The notes beneath the pieces are model-generated. The model was not told where the DNA came from. It ran no database searches and saw only the letters and a list, made by a program, of their open reading frames with translations. Made by a program: the position numbers and the translations under genes. Shown piece by piece: positions 37,986 through 50,681 of a stretch of DNA of 64,000 nt. This DNA comes from Selaginella tamariscina (taxonomy: Eukaryota; Streptophyta; Lycopodiopsida; Selaginellales; Selaginellaceae). Position 1 is the first letter of the stretch. Each line of letters begins with the position of its first letter. The DNA is taken from contig PUQB01000185.1 of the NCBI GenBank assembly GCA_003024785.1, forward strand, positions 363,694 to 427,693. Direction: 5' to 3'.

Positions 37986-40301
37986 ATGGCTAACGAACGA
38001 TCCCGTGAGCTCTCCGTGAACAGTGCCGCGGCTGTCGACAGTGCAATCTCCACCGTTGTTCAAGCAGTCGTCGGAGATGGACGGTGAAGATCTTTTCATA
38101 CACACACACACACACATATATATGTATGTATATATTATGTATATTTTTTGTATTTATATACCAACTCATGTATGTACTTATTTAATCTGTATTGATTATC
38201 TATTTAAATTAAATTCTTAATGTAGGACTCGAGAGCTCTCTGTGAACACTGCTGCAGCTGTAGATAGTGCAGTCTCAATGCTTGTCCAGGCAGTCGACTA
38301 CGAACGTGGACTTACACAGAACGAACAGGTATATATACATTCATATTTGTACGCTTTTATTACGCGCGCACACACACACACACACACAAAGACAATACAA
38401 AGAGCTAATCTGTATACCGTTTTATTTACACATGCATGCGCGCGTGTGTTGTTTGCTTTAGAAGGTGTAATCCGTAATCCCTCTTCTCTCTCTCTCTCTC
38501 TCACACCACACACACACACACAGCGTGCATGAGTACGTTTCGACATACAACTCGTGTGCTTTATATTGTGCGTGCATGTATCAGATTGCATTTGGTATCT
38601 AATACATTTATAAGTGTATGCGATATTGGACAGATCGTATTGACCTCGTCGATGGAGGAGCTGGTTACAGAGGCTATACGTACGGAGAGGAATATTATCA
38701 GGATCACGAGGATGCGGTCAACGAATCCGTTGACCTTTTGGTACGTGAGTCAATCCAGAAAGAGCTACGGTTCAAGGAGGAAGCACCTACGCACGCAAAT
38801 GTGCCACGCACGGAATTGACCCTTGCACTCATCAAACCCGATGGTCTCAGGAACGGCCACGATCGCGAGATCCGATATGCTATGCATGCTCACGGGTTTG
38901 TCGTTGTGTACGATGCACTAGTCCAGGTCAGGATGTGTGTATACATACATACGTACTGTACATTGATATAGTACTGCACACGTACGTACATACTGCATGT
39001 GGAGTTGTAAGTTTGTATTCGTCAAAATATGTATTCTAGTTGGGTACTTACATTACGCATGTACGCGTGCGTGGATATAAAACAACATATTCAGGTTTGT
39101 GGTAAACTTATATACGTATATATTGAAGAGATATGTGTAGACGTATTGTGTGTTATCTGTGTTTGTACGCATAATTTATAAATTGTCCTTTTACCTTGTA
39201 GTTTACGACAGTGAGAGCTGCAATATTTTACGAGCACCATCGTGAGCATCCCTGGTTCCAGAGGCTAATACGGTACATGAGCAGGTAGGTTCTTGTTTAT
39301 ATTTGTGTGTTTGTGCATGGTGCGTGTGATGATGTGTGTGTGTGTTAATATACATTATATACTATACTAAACTGAAAACTAATGAATTTAAAATTGATTG
39401 TTTTACCTTATAATTATAATTATTTAATTAATATTGTTTAGTGCACCTGTTCATGCGTTTGTTTTGGGGAAAGAACGAGCTGCAAGGTCGTGGAATGTTG
39501 TTATTGGTCCTACTGTTCCAGAAGAGCCCGCAGAGAGTCTCCTCTGAGGTTTTATTTATTAAATTAGTAATTAACTGATATAACAGTTTTATTTATATAT
39601 ACATATATTTGTTAGCATGTGTGTGTGTGTGTGTGTGTCTCTCTATGTATATATATATAGAGAGAGTCTCTCTCTATATATATTAATTCAGTTATTAATC
39701 AAGTGATGTGAAACTGAACTAGCCTGCGAGCACGATTTGGAACGAATATTTTACGCAATGTAGTGCATGGAAGTTTTAATGCGACACGTGCTAGGCAGGA
39801 AATCAAATTTCTCTTTCCTAATGGTAAATTTCTGCATTTTTACAAATTCATTTTTGTTTTATTAGTTAATCAATAATAGCATTATTGAACTTTAAATATA
39901 ATTCTCAGAAACAGAATAGACATATACATATATGTATACACACACGCACCAGCTACAGATATTGGTATTATTTTAAATTTATAACTATTAATAATGTTTA
40001 AATTTCTAGTGATTATTGACCCTCTGCTAACTCCACCGAAGGCTCGACTTTACTTGGACAAGAACTTAAAGAGGACTTTGATTATGGCATTGAGTGCACT
40101 GTGCAAAGCAAAGCCTTACTCGGAGCCCCTTAAAGTCATAGTATCCTTTAACTTTATTTAACCATTTCCTTTAACTTTTACTTTAATGTTTTCCCTGACC
40201 AAACATTACAGAGATGGTTTGCAAAATGGTTGCAAGAGCACAACCCAAACAGGCCTTTCGTGGACGGTAAAAGACATATGGAAGTTGTTATTCCTGACTG
40301 A
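37986..40301 (+). CDS. NME5/RSP23-like nucleoside diphosphate kinase with Dpy-30 tail (radial spoke)
   Basis: Eight exons: 37986-38083, 38226-38328, 38634-38926, 39202-39284, 39442-39548, 39723-39823, 40010-40134, 40212-40301; about 330 aa. The NDPK domain shows LTLALIKPDGLRNG, FYEHHREHPWFQRLIRYMS, WNVVIGPT, and FGTNILRNVVHGSFNATRAR with the catalytic-type His. The C-terminal part IIDPLLTPPKARLYLDKNL, LSALCKAKPYSEPL and WFAKWLQEHNPNRPF is the Dpy-30-like tail of NME5 and Chlamydomonas RSP23, a radial spoke protein of motile axonemes (family knowledge). Exons 1 and 2 encode two copies of a 30-residue unit (RELSVN-AAAVDSA). Two junctions are one base out: exon 2/3, and the end of exon 5 where TGA precedes the donor. 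Either sequence error or early decay. Expression in sperm is inferred. Confidence 0.82.
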
Positions 40302-42860
40302 GAGCTAAGTTTTAAAGACCAGATGTGAACTACCTTTACCTACTTAACTAATAGTACTTCTCACTACGTAGTTAAAAGTTTAGTTAAGAGAGTTAAGGCT
40401 TCATCTCTCTCTCACATACCATATTGGACTTCACCTGAACTTTGTTCGCTTATATAATCCAAGTACGGTATGCATATAATGCTCGGCTACATTTGGCAGT
40501 GAGTTTTTTGTGGGAAACATATATCATTAGAAGCATTTTTTTCTTTTTTTAAATTATTTATTTCTATTTATCTTTTTTTTTTTTCGGGTTAATGATGTTT
40601 GTTGTTGTTGTGGGAGAGACAACGAGACAAGCAAGCAAACAAGCCAAAAAGCAGGAAGCGCAAATCACGCGTACGGAGGTTTTAAAGATGTCTCTCTGTA
40701 ACTAGCAGGCGGAGATGCCTTCCTTTTTTAACTTTTTTACTAATTACGGGTTTGTTTAATTAATCAGATTACTCGTGTATGGAATGAACTTTTAGTTTTG
40801 GATGCTAGTGATGTTTCAACTGGATATGTATAAAATATATGCATGCACTTTGATGAGATTTGATATGTGTGTGTGGGAAAAAGCTGTGGTAAAGCCTGTT
40901 TTTCATTCATGGCATATGGTGTAGAAATTATTTCCATATACGTATAAAATACTCGGTTATACATATATACATATAGGATAACTAAATACAAATATTAGGT
41001 AGATTGTCATTTTTGCTATGTGAAAGGAATGTCGGAATCTACTTGTATATTTATTATTTAACTTTAATATTTTATTGAAATATTATAAATATCTAAATGG
41101 ATTTTGTATGATTTTATAATTAATACTATTAAATATTCACATATGTACTGCATATAACTTATTGAGGATTAATTATAATATTAATAATATTATTTAATAT
41201 GTATATATAAATGTAGGTGTGGTATGGGGGAGGAGATTTGATATCAGGATGGGATCGTTGTTTGAATTGGCAATTGTTTCCCTGGCACCAACCAGAGTGG
41301 TGATTTTTACTCTTCTGGCGTGTCTGTCAGTCAGGCAATTGACTAGTTAAAAAACTAAATATTTTTTTACTAATATTTTTAATATTAATAAATTAATATT
41401 ATTTAAACTATTGTTTTAGCTTTTAAAATAATTTAATAATATAATGTGTTTTATAGTGTTTTTGTCCACCACCACCGTGACTGGGCAGGAGCAACGACAA
41501 ATGGTGGCCTCGTTTCTTGCAACGCTCATCCCTGGTTTAGTAATGTTGAAGATTAAATAAATTTAAATTATATTAAGTAATTTATTTCACTATTATTATT
41601 ATTATTTGTAAATAAGTTTTATTAAACTATGTAAATCTAACAAGATAAGTAACCCTTGTTTTTAAATATTATTTATTATCATTAAATAAATAAATATTTT
41701 ATTGAATATGTGTAACAGTCCTGGACAAACAGTGACGTATGTTGCCAACCACCAGTGACGGGAACCAGTTGCATATGTCAGACAAGCCGGCACAGTCTTG
41801 TACGGAGGAAGTACGGTACATGATTAATTTAATGCTTTACAAGGTAGTGATATAATATATAAAAGTATATAAAAAATGGACAATATGTAAAAAATAATAT
41901 ATGAAATAACCAAAATAAATGATGCAGCACATGTACTTTATATTTTGTATTAAATTGACTAAAAAAGTATTTTTATAAAATAAAATTCAATTTTTAAAAT
42001 ATTTTTAAAACAAACTTGAGTGTGCTTCATGTTTCACACTTGTGTGTTATAAATATAAGTTTAAAATATAATGTATAAGCTAGTAAGCTATATGTTAAAC
42101 TATATAGGAAATCAATATATAAATAAATAAATTATTATGGTTTTTAAGAATTTTTTTTTCCTTAACAGGTGTATATGCTTGTCAATTTTATATATTTGTG
42201 TGTGTATTCTTCACAAGTCTTTTAATAATTATAATTAACTTATAAAATTAATGTTTTAAGTTATAACATCTAATTACTACTTATTTTATGTATATATATA
42301 TATAATTATAGCTATGGTAATCTAAATAATAATATTTATATTCTTTTGTATACATGTATGTTTATATTTAATTAATAAACCATGGTATTATTTTATATTG
42401 GAAGTGTGAAAATAGTATTATTACCTAATTAAACGAATAGTCAAGGTTTAATTTTTAATTGATTAGGACAAAAAAAAGAAAAAGAAATACAAAATAATAA
42501 AGATTGAATTTTTATTATTTAATTAAATTAACAAGCATATATATTTATGCATATGTATATAAAAAATAGATAAGTAATTATAAATTATGATAATTAATAT
42601 TTAAATTTTATAGATTTATTATTAATATTAAAAAAACTTGGGTGTGTAAATGTGTGCGTGTAAGCATAATCATAGTTTAAATTATGAATACATATAAAAG
42701 AGAACTAAAGAATCTATCAACATATTAAATTACATTTTCAGGCTGAAAGCGGTGCGCGAGGATTGGAATTGCAAGTGGGCATGATGGATTTCAAGCGATT
42801 TGATGGGGATGGAGTAGAATCTAAGGGCTCAAGGTGTGCAGGGTAAGCCAGAAATTAGGG
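40302..42860. other. mostly AT-rich intergenic region
   Basis: No identified gene. Possible unidentified exons lie at 41250-41815 (listed separately). The remainder is AT-rich with short TA and AT tracts. Confidence 0.5.
41250..41815 (+). other. possible exons of an unidentified secreted protein
   Basis: ATG at about 41250 opens a short frame with a signal-like hydrophobic core (VVIFTLLACLSV). It is followed, after AT-rich introns, by exon-like GC-richer blocks at about 41459-41540 (HHHRDWAGATTNGGLVSCNA) and 41720-41812 (SPGQTVTYVANH, then QAGTVLYGGS after a frame break). Splice-like borders are present. I do not recognise the family, and the reading may be chance. Confidence 0.25.
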
Positions 42861-45165
42861 TTCATACGTAAGGATTAGGGCAGAGGAGAGCAAAGCAGAG
42901 TAGAGCAGAGTAGGGTAGAACAGAACAGGAGCAGGGTCGGAGGTAGAGCAGAGTAGATAGAACGGAGGTTCGGAGGAACTTGAGGATCATGGTGGAGACT
43001 AGGCGTATTCGGCAGATGAGAGAGGGACTATCGAACCAGTCGGAGGAGATGGGCGGCGGAGATGAGGACTCGGCTGAGACAGGGCAGGTGTGTGTGAGAA
43101 ATCAGGATTCGGCTCTTCAGTCGGGGACGGATAGCAGTGCTTGTGCACTTTTGAGTTCGGATGGTGCATACAGTTCAGGGAAGAGCGAGGAAGGTTCGGA
43201 CAGTGGGCGGGCAGCGAGCGGGGACGGGGGTGAAGGATGGATGATCCTACATTCTGATGGTGCAGCGAAGGAAACCCCAAGGGAGTGGCAGGTGCTGGGG
43301 CGGTACTTTCGATGCTGAATGGGAAGGTTGTTCACGACTTTTGCGTGCAACCAATAACGAGGCAGAGTATTGGGGACTCACAATTGGATTGTGTGTCACA
43401 AAGGAAGCTGGAGCTCTATTAGTGCGGGCTTTCTGCGATTCGGACCTGATGGCCAAGCAAGTTTGTGGGCAGGTGGGGGTGAAGAAGCAGTCTCTCCAAG
43501 TATTGCACGAGCGTGTAATGATTCTAGCGAAACAGTTTGAACACTTTGAGATGGTTCATGTACCCCGGGAGGAGAATGCGAGAGCGGATGCTCTCTCTAA
43601 CCAGGCCACTGCTTTGGCAGCAGCTGCCAAGAATGGAAGTGTGAAACAACCACCGTGGATGAGGGTGTGGTGGTGCGGGAAACACTTCCCAAAGTGCCTG
43701 GAGAACTGGAGGAGTGAATCCGTGTGCTGCACTCCGAGGATCCCTCTTCAATGTTCTGAGAATGGCGCAGGAGGAGGTGCGAACCTTAACTCCAATAAAG
43801 GTGGTGCTAGTTGCAATGGGACCCCAGCGTATCCTCATGGAACAGTTGGAAGATGGACAGTGGGTTCTTGCCCCGCCTTGCTTGTGGAGAGGAGGAAACT
43901 CCAGCAGTGGCGCTGCAGCGTATGGCCGAGAGAGAGGTTGGCTAGACTGAGGGCAGCTTCTCTATCCAAGAAACAGAGTCGGGTGTATGTGAAGTCCGAT
44001 GGACCAGTAAGAAACCCCCGCAGCTCCCGACTGCATATGTGTGGAGCTTGTCGGCTGAGGTTGATGACGTGCAGAGAGCACACAACATTGCAACATTGCG
44101 AACTGTCTCCGAAAACAAGAAGTGAAGAACCGAGCATGGGCTGAGCAGTGCAAAGTGCCATCCCACAGGGGGGAATCATAATGCTATCGTACCTTGGCAA
44201 CCGCCTCCGATGTGGTCGAAGAAGATGAGCTCACCACCACGGTCCCTGATCATTGCCGATCGTGGGGAAAGTCTGGTAGCTCCAACTCTAGCGGGAGCTA
44301 GTGCAAAGGAGACAATCCCTCCAAGATCGGTGAAGACGAGACATACAAATGCCTGGGCGAATAATGGTGGTGAAAAGTTAAAGGCAGCTGTGGGAATCCC
44401 CCAGGAGAGGGTGATCCGAGTGCCATCGGGAGTGTGCTTTGAGTACTCAAAGGAGGTTGAAAACGCTGATGGAGAGTTGGAGCTGCGTTTTGGCCTGTCT
44501 GACGAGGAGGAGGAAGAATTGATGAAGAATCAACACCAGATGGAGGCTCAAGGGAACCACTTCATGGTGCTGTTCATGGGCCGTTACCCACCGATGGAGA
44601 AACTCGTGACTGGATGAATGCGGCACTAGGAGATCCAGGGCAACAACACTCGGTGACCCGTATTTGCAACCTTGGTCGAGGATGTTTTGAAGCCATGCTG
44701 GAGAATGCAGATGGACTACACAGGAATTGTTGGATCGGAAAACGCTGAGGATGGATCAATTTAGGGTGCGACTCTTAAAGTGGGCACCTTTGTTTAGTGG
44801 AGGATAAGGATGACTTGCTGGTAGCCAGCGAGGACAGGGAGTTGGAGGTGTGGGGCCTACCATCCCTTTCTGCGATAGTGAGGAACTAATGACGCGTCTA
44901 GCTGTGGATCTCGAAGCGACTGAGTATGTCGTCTCTCAATCGCCACATGGAGTGGAAGGGCCAGTGCAAATGCGTGTTCCGAGCTATAAAACATATCCTA
45001 CGGTGATGTGGTTTGACCGGGTACGTGTAGGATTGGTCCTCAAGGAGGAGTTGGGGCATGCAGGTTCTACAAAATGCAGGGGCACATGCTGGACCAGTGT
45101 AAGCGATTGGTAGCAAAGAAGCTGAAGCAGAGAGAAGAGGTGAGAGTGGAGAAAGATGACGAGCC
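42861..45165 (+). mobile_element. LINE-like element, 5' part: leader and ORF1 with an RNase H domain
   Basis: A purine-rich leader (42870-42988, AGAGCAGAGTAG repeats) precedes ATG at 42989 (MVETRRIRQMREGL). An acidic Ser/Gly linker leads to a ribonuclease H domain at about 43237-43620: LHSDGAAK, ATNNEAEYWGLTIGL, AFCDSDLMAKQVCGQ and VHVPREENARADALSNQA. The metal-binding Asp/Glu pattern D..E..D..D is present apart from one frame break. Further on (44390-45110) come VIRVPSGVCFEYSKEV, HFMVLFMGRYPPMEKLV and EVWGLPSL, resembling the DUF4283-type nucleic-acid-binding ORF1 of plant LINEs, and a basic/Cys end (LGHAGSTKCRG). It is cut at 45165 by an LTR element and probably continues at 52437. Confidence 0.7.
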
Positions 45166-46935
45166 TGTCATAGTTTTTACTATGACTCCTCTTTACTTTG
45201 GATGTTGACTGTTGTTACCTACTGTACTATGTTGACAAGCCCTAGATGTAGTGAGAAAACAGCCCCGCTTAGTGCACTTAGGTGTTTAGGGGTAGTCCGG
45301 CCGGCTGTCCTTAGATATCTCGAGAAACTGTAAGCGAAGGTAGCACTTACCTTCTAGAAAACTCTTACCCTCGTTTTCCGTGTCCCGGTTGGATTAATGG
45401 CTAGTTCCGGTGAGTTCGGCATGTCGGATATGCTTAGAAATACCCCAGGTTTGACAGGTTAGGGTTTAGGGGTCGATGGATAACTCACCAAGTATGTTCC
45501 CTCTGGGAATGAGATTTCAGTGCTAGCCCACTTGTATGTAAACAGGGGGGGGGGGGGTCTGTCACATAAATAAGGTAGTATATAGGAGTGAGGGTTCCTG
45601 GGTTCATGACTGAGCTCGTTACTCTTCTCCCGGTGCAAGCTCTAGCTTGTGTCGTCAAGGCACAACCCTCTGTTGTGCCGCCCTAACTTCCAGATGCCAG
45701 GGGTACGTCCCACCTTCGGGGTAGCTTACCCTTAACGTTGGCGAATCCATGCCTGGGAGGTCTTGTCGGAATGCACGTTCCAAGAGGCAGAGGTTGAGGC
45801 TTGTCTCCAGCCTCCTCCTCCACGTCAAGCTAGGTGTAGCACTCACGGCCAAGCAAGGCACATCCGTGTCCTTGTCCAACTGTGGGCGTGGGATCTTGTT
45901 TGACAGGTTCACGTTACCTGGTTCCTGAGGGTTCATTGAGGGGTTCTAGAGTTGGCATTTAGGAACCACGTTTGTGGTACTTGGTGCAACTCTTGAATCT
46001 AAGGGCTATGGCATGATAGCCCACATCGGAAGGCAGTGTCACATGGAGATGTGACACTGGGCTAAACGTCACATGGTACAACGCCCGAGGCACGCCCTTT
46101 GGGGTTATGTCATGGGCTTGTCGCTAAGGGGTTGGATACTCTAGCAAACAGGCATGCTTGTGCTTGCACTAGGGTGCTAAGCCTTGGGCATCCGCTCAAG
46201 GGAGGTTAGGTTCGTAACTAGGTGTGCTTTGGCACACTTGGCTAGGGGAGTGTTCTCCTTGGAATCCAGGGTTGAACAACCTAAGCTCATTAGCAGAAGC
46301 CCTTTTGTAAGGCACTCGCAAGGTCATGTGCTTAGGGTTATCCCAAACCTAGCCTTAGGGAGTTTGCTTAGCAGAACACTCGTGTCCGCCTACGGCGCAC
46401 ACTCGTGTCCTCACTAAGTACTAGCCCTAGGTCTAGGGTATAACTTGGCCACTCAAACCCTTAGGGGTTAGTCGTGGTTCAGGGTACCCCTTGTCGCCCT
46501 AAAGGGGTTGTACTCCCGGATGAGGGTGATTCCTCAAGGGGTAAGTGACGATGCCTTAGCTCTGTCAGGGGTATGTGTGGAACACACGTCTCCTTGATGG
46601 GGGTTAGGGCATGAGCCTGTCTAGGTCTTCTAGGGCAAGACCCTAAGTCAACTAGGGTTATCCCTCAAGGGTTTTGGGGGCAGACACTCTAGGGAGACTT
46701 AGGCTAAACCCTAAGTCAACTAGGGTTATCCCTCAAGGGTTTGGGGGCAGACATTCTAGGGAGACTTAGGCTAAACCCTAAGTCTCCTGTCCACTTGGGC
46801 ATTAGAGTCTAACCCTAGGGGTCGTTGGGGTTGTTCTGGGAAACTTAGCGTTGCTCACACAGGGTGATGACGCCAAATGGCCACCTGGCAGCCACGTGTT
46901 GCCACGTGTTGGCCCTTTGGGTTAAAACTCTGACA
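45166..46935 (+). repeat. 5' LTR of the non-autonomous element
   Basis: Shares its first 200 or so bases and its G-run/TATA segment (45544-45590) with the chromovirus LTR, but is 0.8 kb longer. It contains a perfect hairpin GTGTCACAT-GGAG-ATGTGACAC near 46036-46058 and two tandem copies of a roughly 70-bp unit at 46640-46780. Confidence 0.88.
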
Positions 46936-49900
46936 ATTGGTATCGGAGCCTATTCTCTGCGGTCAGTAGGACTACCTAAAGTGTAGTGTATTTTAGGGTT
47001 TAGTTAGTTCTAAATTCTTTAAGTACTCTATCACTTTCGGCTAACGTCTGAATTCTGCGGAGAGTTGGTCCTGAGATCTATAACTCTTCAAAGAACATCT
47101 ACTTAATAAGTGGGTGTGGGTTATGGACTCCAATGTCGAAGGTAGCACTCGGAAGGCAACTTCCAAGTTGCATGCCAGGTTACGTTTTCTCTAGGTTACT
47201 TCCTTAAGGTTGTCCAGGTTACTTTACCATATGTTCCACAAGACGTGGCGTGTTAGTTTGTTCTGGCTTACAAACTAAGTCTTGTGAAGTGGATCATGTG
47301 ATATGCTAAGTTACCCATTATTGAAAATTTTTCTTTTTCTTTAAGGTGTTTGAATTTGGGATAACACATGATTTGGAAACAGACAGTGTCCTTTGAGTTT
47401 TGGCTTATGTCAAGATTCAATATCGGATCCAACTTAGTGTTCAAACGGGGAAAGACTTATGTTCAGAAGTGCATCTTTGACTTCGGGAGAAGGGGCATAT
47501 TCAAACATAAGAATGAACACTACATTTTGACATAAAGTGTAAAATAAGCTCTTATTATAGTGCATGTTTCCGAGAGTGTAACTCTAGAAGCAGACTTATG
47601 GTATGAACTTATAATACAACGGAATGTCGAAATATTAACATATGATAAATATGTTAAGCAGTTGGTTCGAAGATCCAATGTAATCAAAGTATTGTCCGAT
47701 GGACGTAATACTTTGATGACGCTAGCTGCAAGTAACATTAGGTGAAATAGTTTACTAAGTTCAAGTCTTGATTTGAACAAAGTACAACTTGAAACCTTAG
47801 TTGGTTGTAGCGCGCACTTTGTATTCAAGTTAGCTAACTCAACTAACTTGATTATGAAGTTATCTCATGTGGATCTTAAGAATGGGATAGAATAATAATT
47901 TTGGCAGTAGACGGATTTAATGTTGCATCCCTATCAATGCAACTTTTGGGATAGATGGCATGATCTATCAGAAAGAGTAATGTTGGAAACATACGTTTAC
48001 ATTTTCAGTTTACTGAGTAATGAAGGACTTGCATAGTGAAGGCGTTCGGCGCACACTTGCGCATTTTCATTATTAACTCTTTAATCTTGAAATTTGTAAC
48101 GTTGTTTGCAATGTGGGGATAAGCTCTTGAACAAGGGTGATTCCTTGTTAAGAAGAGCATGATTTGGGATTCTCCACTCTGCTTATTGACTAAGTAAGGA
48201 AACTTGCTAAGTTTAATAAGTTATGTTTGGTGATGTCAAATGAGCCAAAAGCTAGTCGGATATTCATTTTGGAGGTTTAAGTGCATGTACCTCCTCAGAG
48301 AGTCGGTATTTCGATGAGAATTGAAAGTTGTATTGTTTCAATATCAATTTCATTTTAGAGTCGAATACGATTATTCAAAAGACGGTTTCTTGACTCTGCA
48401 TCATGGTCGCAAATGTGGGCACTTAAAGAACAAATAAAGTATGTATCTTCAATCTTTCGGAATATTGAAAAATAGAACTATTCTTGACTCAAGGTTTGAT
48501 TGTATTCCTTGGGTTAGTTGTTAGTTCTATCTCAAGGTTTGATGGTGTTCCTTGAGTTGGTTCAATATTCTTGTAAGTATGATATTGTGTAGCGGGATTA
48601 GCTCAAGAAGATGGTGTCCCTTCTTGATGATTGTAGTTCAAGGTTCGTCCAATATCCGGTTCGAGAATATGAGGTTTCCTATCACCTCATCTGTTGAGAT
48701 ATTTATATTCTAAACTTTGGCAGAATTTGTGACAATCTTTTCAAGATTGTTATAAATGACTTGTCAAAGTATGGTATGATATCTCTTCAATATTGAGTTT
48801 GGAGCGCTCAATATCAAACTTGTTATGATGTCTGACACTTTGGTAAGGCACTACCTTAGTGTTATAACTTGAAACGTGTTTTCAAGTTAGTTGAGAAATG
48901 AGACATTTCTCAATACATTACTTGAGGGGCAATGTGATACTTTCTGGATTGTTAGGTGTCTAGAGTGAATAATGTATCTTAGTTAATGTACTGAACTAGA
49001 TATTTTATTCATGTTTGGGGAGATCTATTGAATTATAAGGTATGACTAAAACATGAAGTTAATATAACACTTCAGTGTTATGATAACATTTATGTGGAGG
49101 TTGATATCTTTACTAAATCAATTAGATGAACCAGACACTAGTTCATGATTCCTCTTAGTCTCTGAACAAGTTCCTCGAATACTGTCATAACATTATATGT
49201 CCATCTCAAAATTGAAGTTCGGTTCATGTAAACTAAGACCATATCTATAATGTAGTTGTAGCATTTCGATTTGATATGATTGTAAGTTTATATCCACTAG
49301 TATAACAACTAGTTGATAAGCTTAGGATTTGAACGTTAAAACGATCATTATCCATTCAAGAGTATCAATATCGAAATTGCGACTATTTATAGAATAAGGA
49401 TTAGTTTTAAAAGATGTTTATCAAAAACACTAGTTGCTTCAATTAGTGAAAATGCTATACTTCGGTATAGTGTTGAGAAACATTTACGAAATCAGTTTAA
49501 GAGTTGGAAATAAATATAATGTTATGGAGGCGTGTAGTATTCTGAATTCAGAGAGACTCTTATCGTGGAAACTAAGTTTAAAATTGGTATTTTGAACTTA
49601 GTGAGATAAAGAGTTAGGAAGTATTGACACATCTAGTGTATATGTGCTCTTTGGGGAATGAGTACAATGAGATGACAATTAAGAGACGTGTTTTCTAAAG
49701 ATTGTCGATTGAGGCACTAGAGATGGGTTGAATTTCCTGGTTTCCACATTAGTTTGTAAGAAAGGTATGTTAGCTTATCTGGTCCCTGAACTGGTCGGTG
49801 TTATGAAAGAGTACAAAGATGGTTGCGAAGGACGAATAGTAAGGCTATCACACTTGGTGCGGATTTGACTGAATTTGATTCCTATCGGGAATAAATTTAT

Positions 49901-50681
49901 GTTAATAACACACCAAGTGGATGGCAGTTGGAGTTGGCAAGACCTTGTTGTATACATGTGTACAGCCATGCGCCTCTGTGATCGCCTCTGGCCAGATTGA
50001 CATGTTTACAAAGAACAGGGTTTTACGAACTTGTACTCTTATATCGGAAAAGAGCTTGATTCCGATAAAAGTCTCATACTTAGTCTGGCGTAAGCTATAT
50101 ACTAATGAGAGATAGGTATAGTAGCAGACCCTTATGAAAAGGGGTAATGAGAACACCGAGGGATGCAGAATGTAAGCTATAATATCGTAACATGTGGGAC
50201 CATTGGAAAATCAAAAGAAATGCGAAGGTGTTTGGTCAAGCATTTGAGAAGTGCTTGTTGTTGTTAGACGACAGAGGTCGTCAACAGCATTTAATATTAA
50301 GGAATAAAGCAAGTCTTTATTTCTTGTTAACCAAGGGGCCGGCAACAACACTAACTAGAGGCCTCCAATATAAATTCTAGTTAAGTAAAGAAATTAACCA
50401 GTGTTGTGTGCGTCGGGTGACAGACTTTGCAGACGTGCAAAAGGTCTCCAAGTGACTTCATGTCGCAGGTGGTGCCTCCGGCAGCTGGGTTTACGACTCA
50501 GTGAACGACGGTTCTGAAGTACTTGGTTTCGCGTAATGCAAGGGGGGTAATAAACTTATGTGAACTTTTGGCTGACTCCGCATAGAGTGATATGTTAGTT
50601 TTGGTTAGTTTTTCTCTAACATTATCTAGTCTTGGAGTTGGACGTCAACGAGGACGTTGACATTTTCAAAGGCGGGGAGTG

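Noticed and set aside
43835-44200. Minus-strand ORFs in the LINE 5' part
   Set aside because: No domain similarity; the plus strand carries RNase H and ORF1 motifs in the same region.
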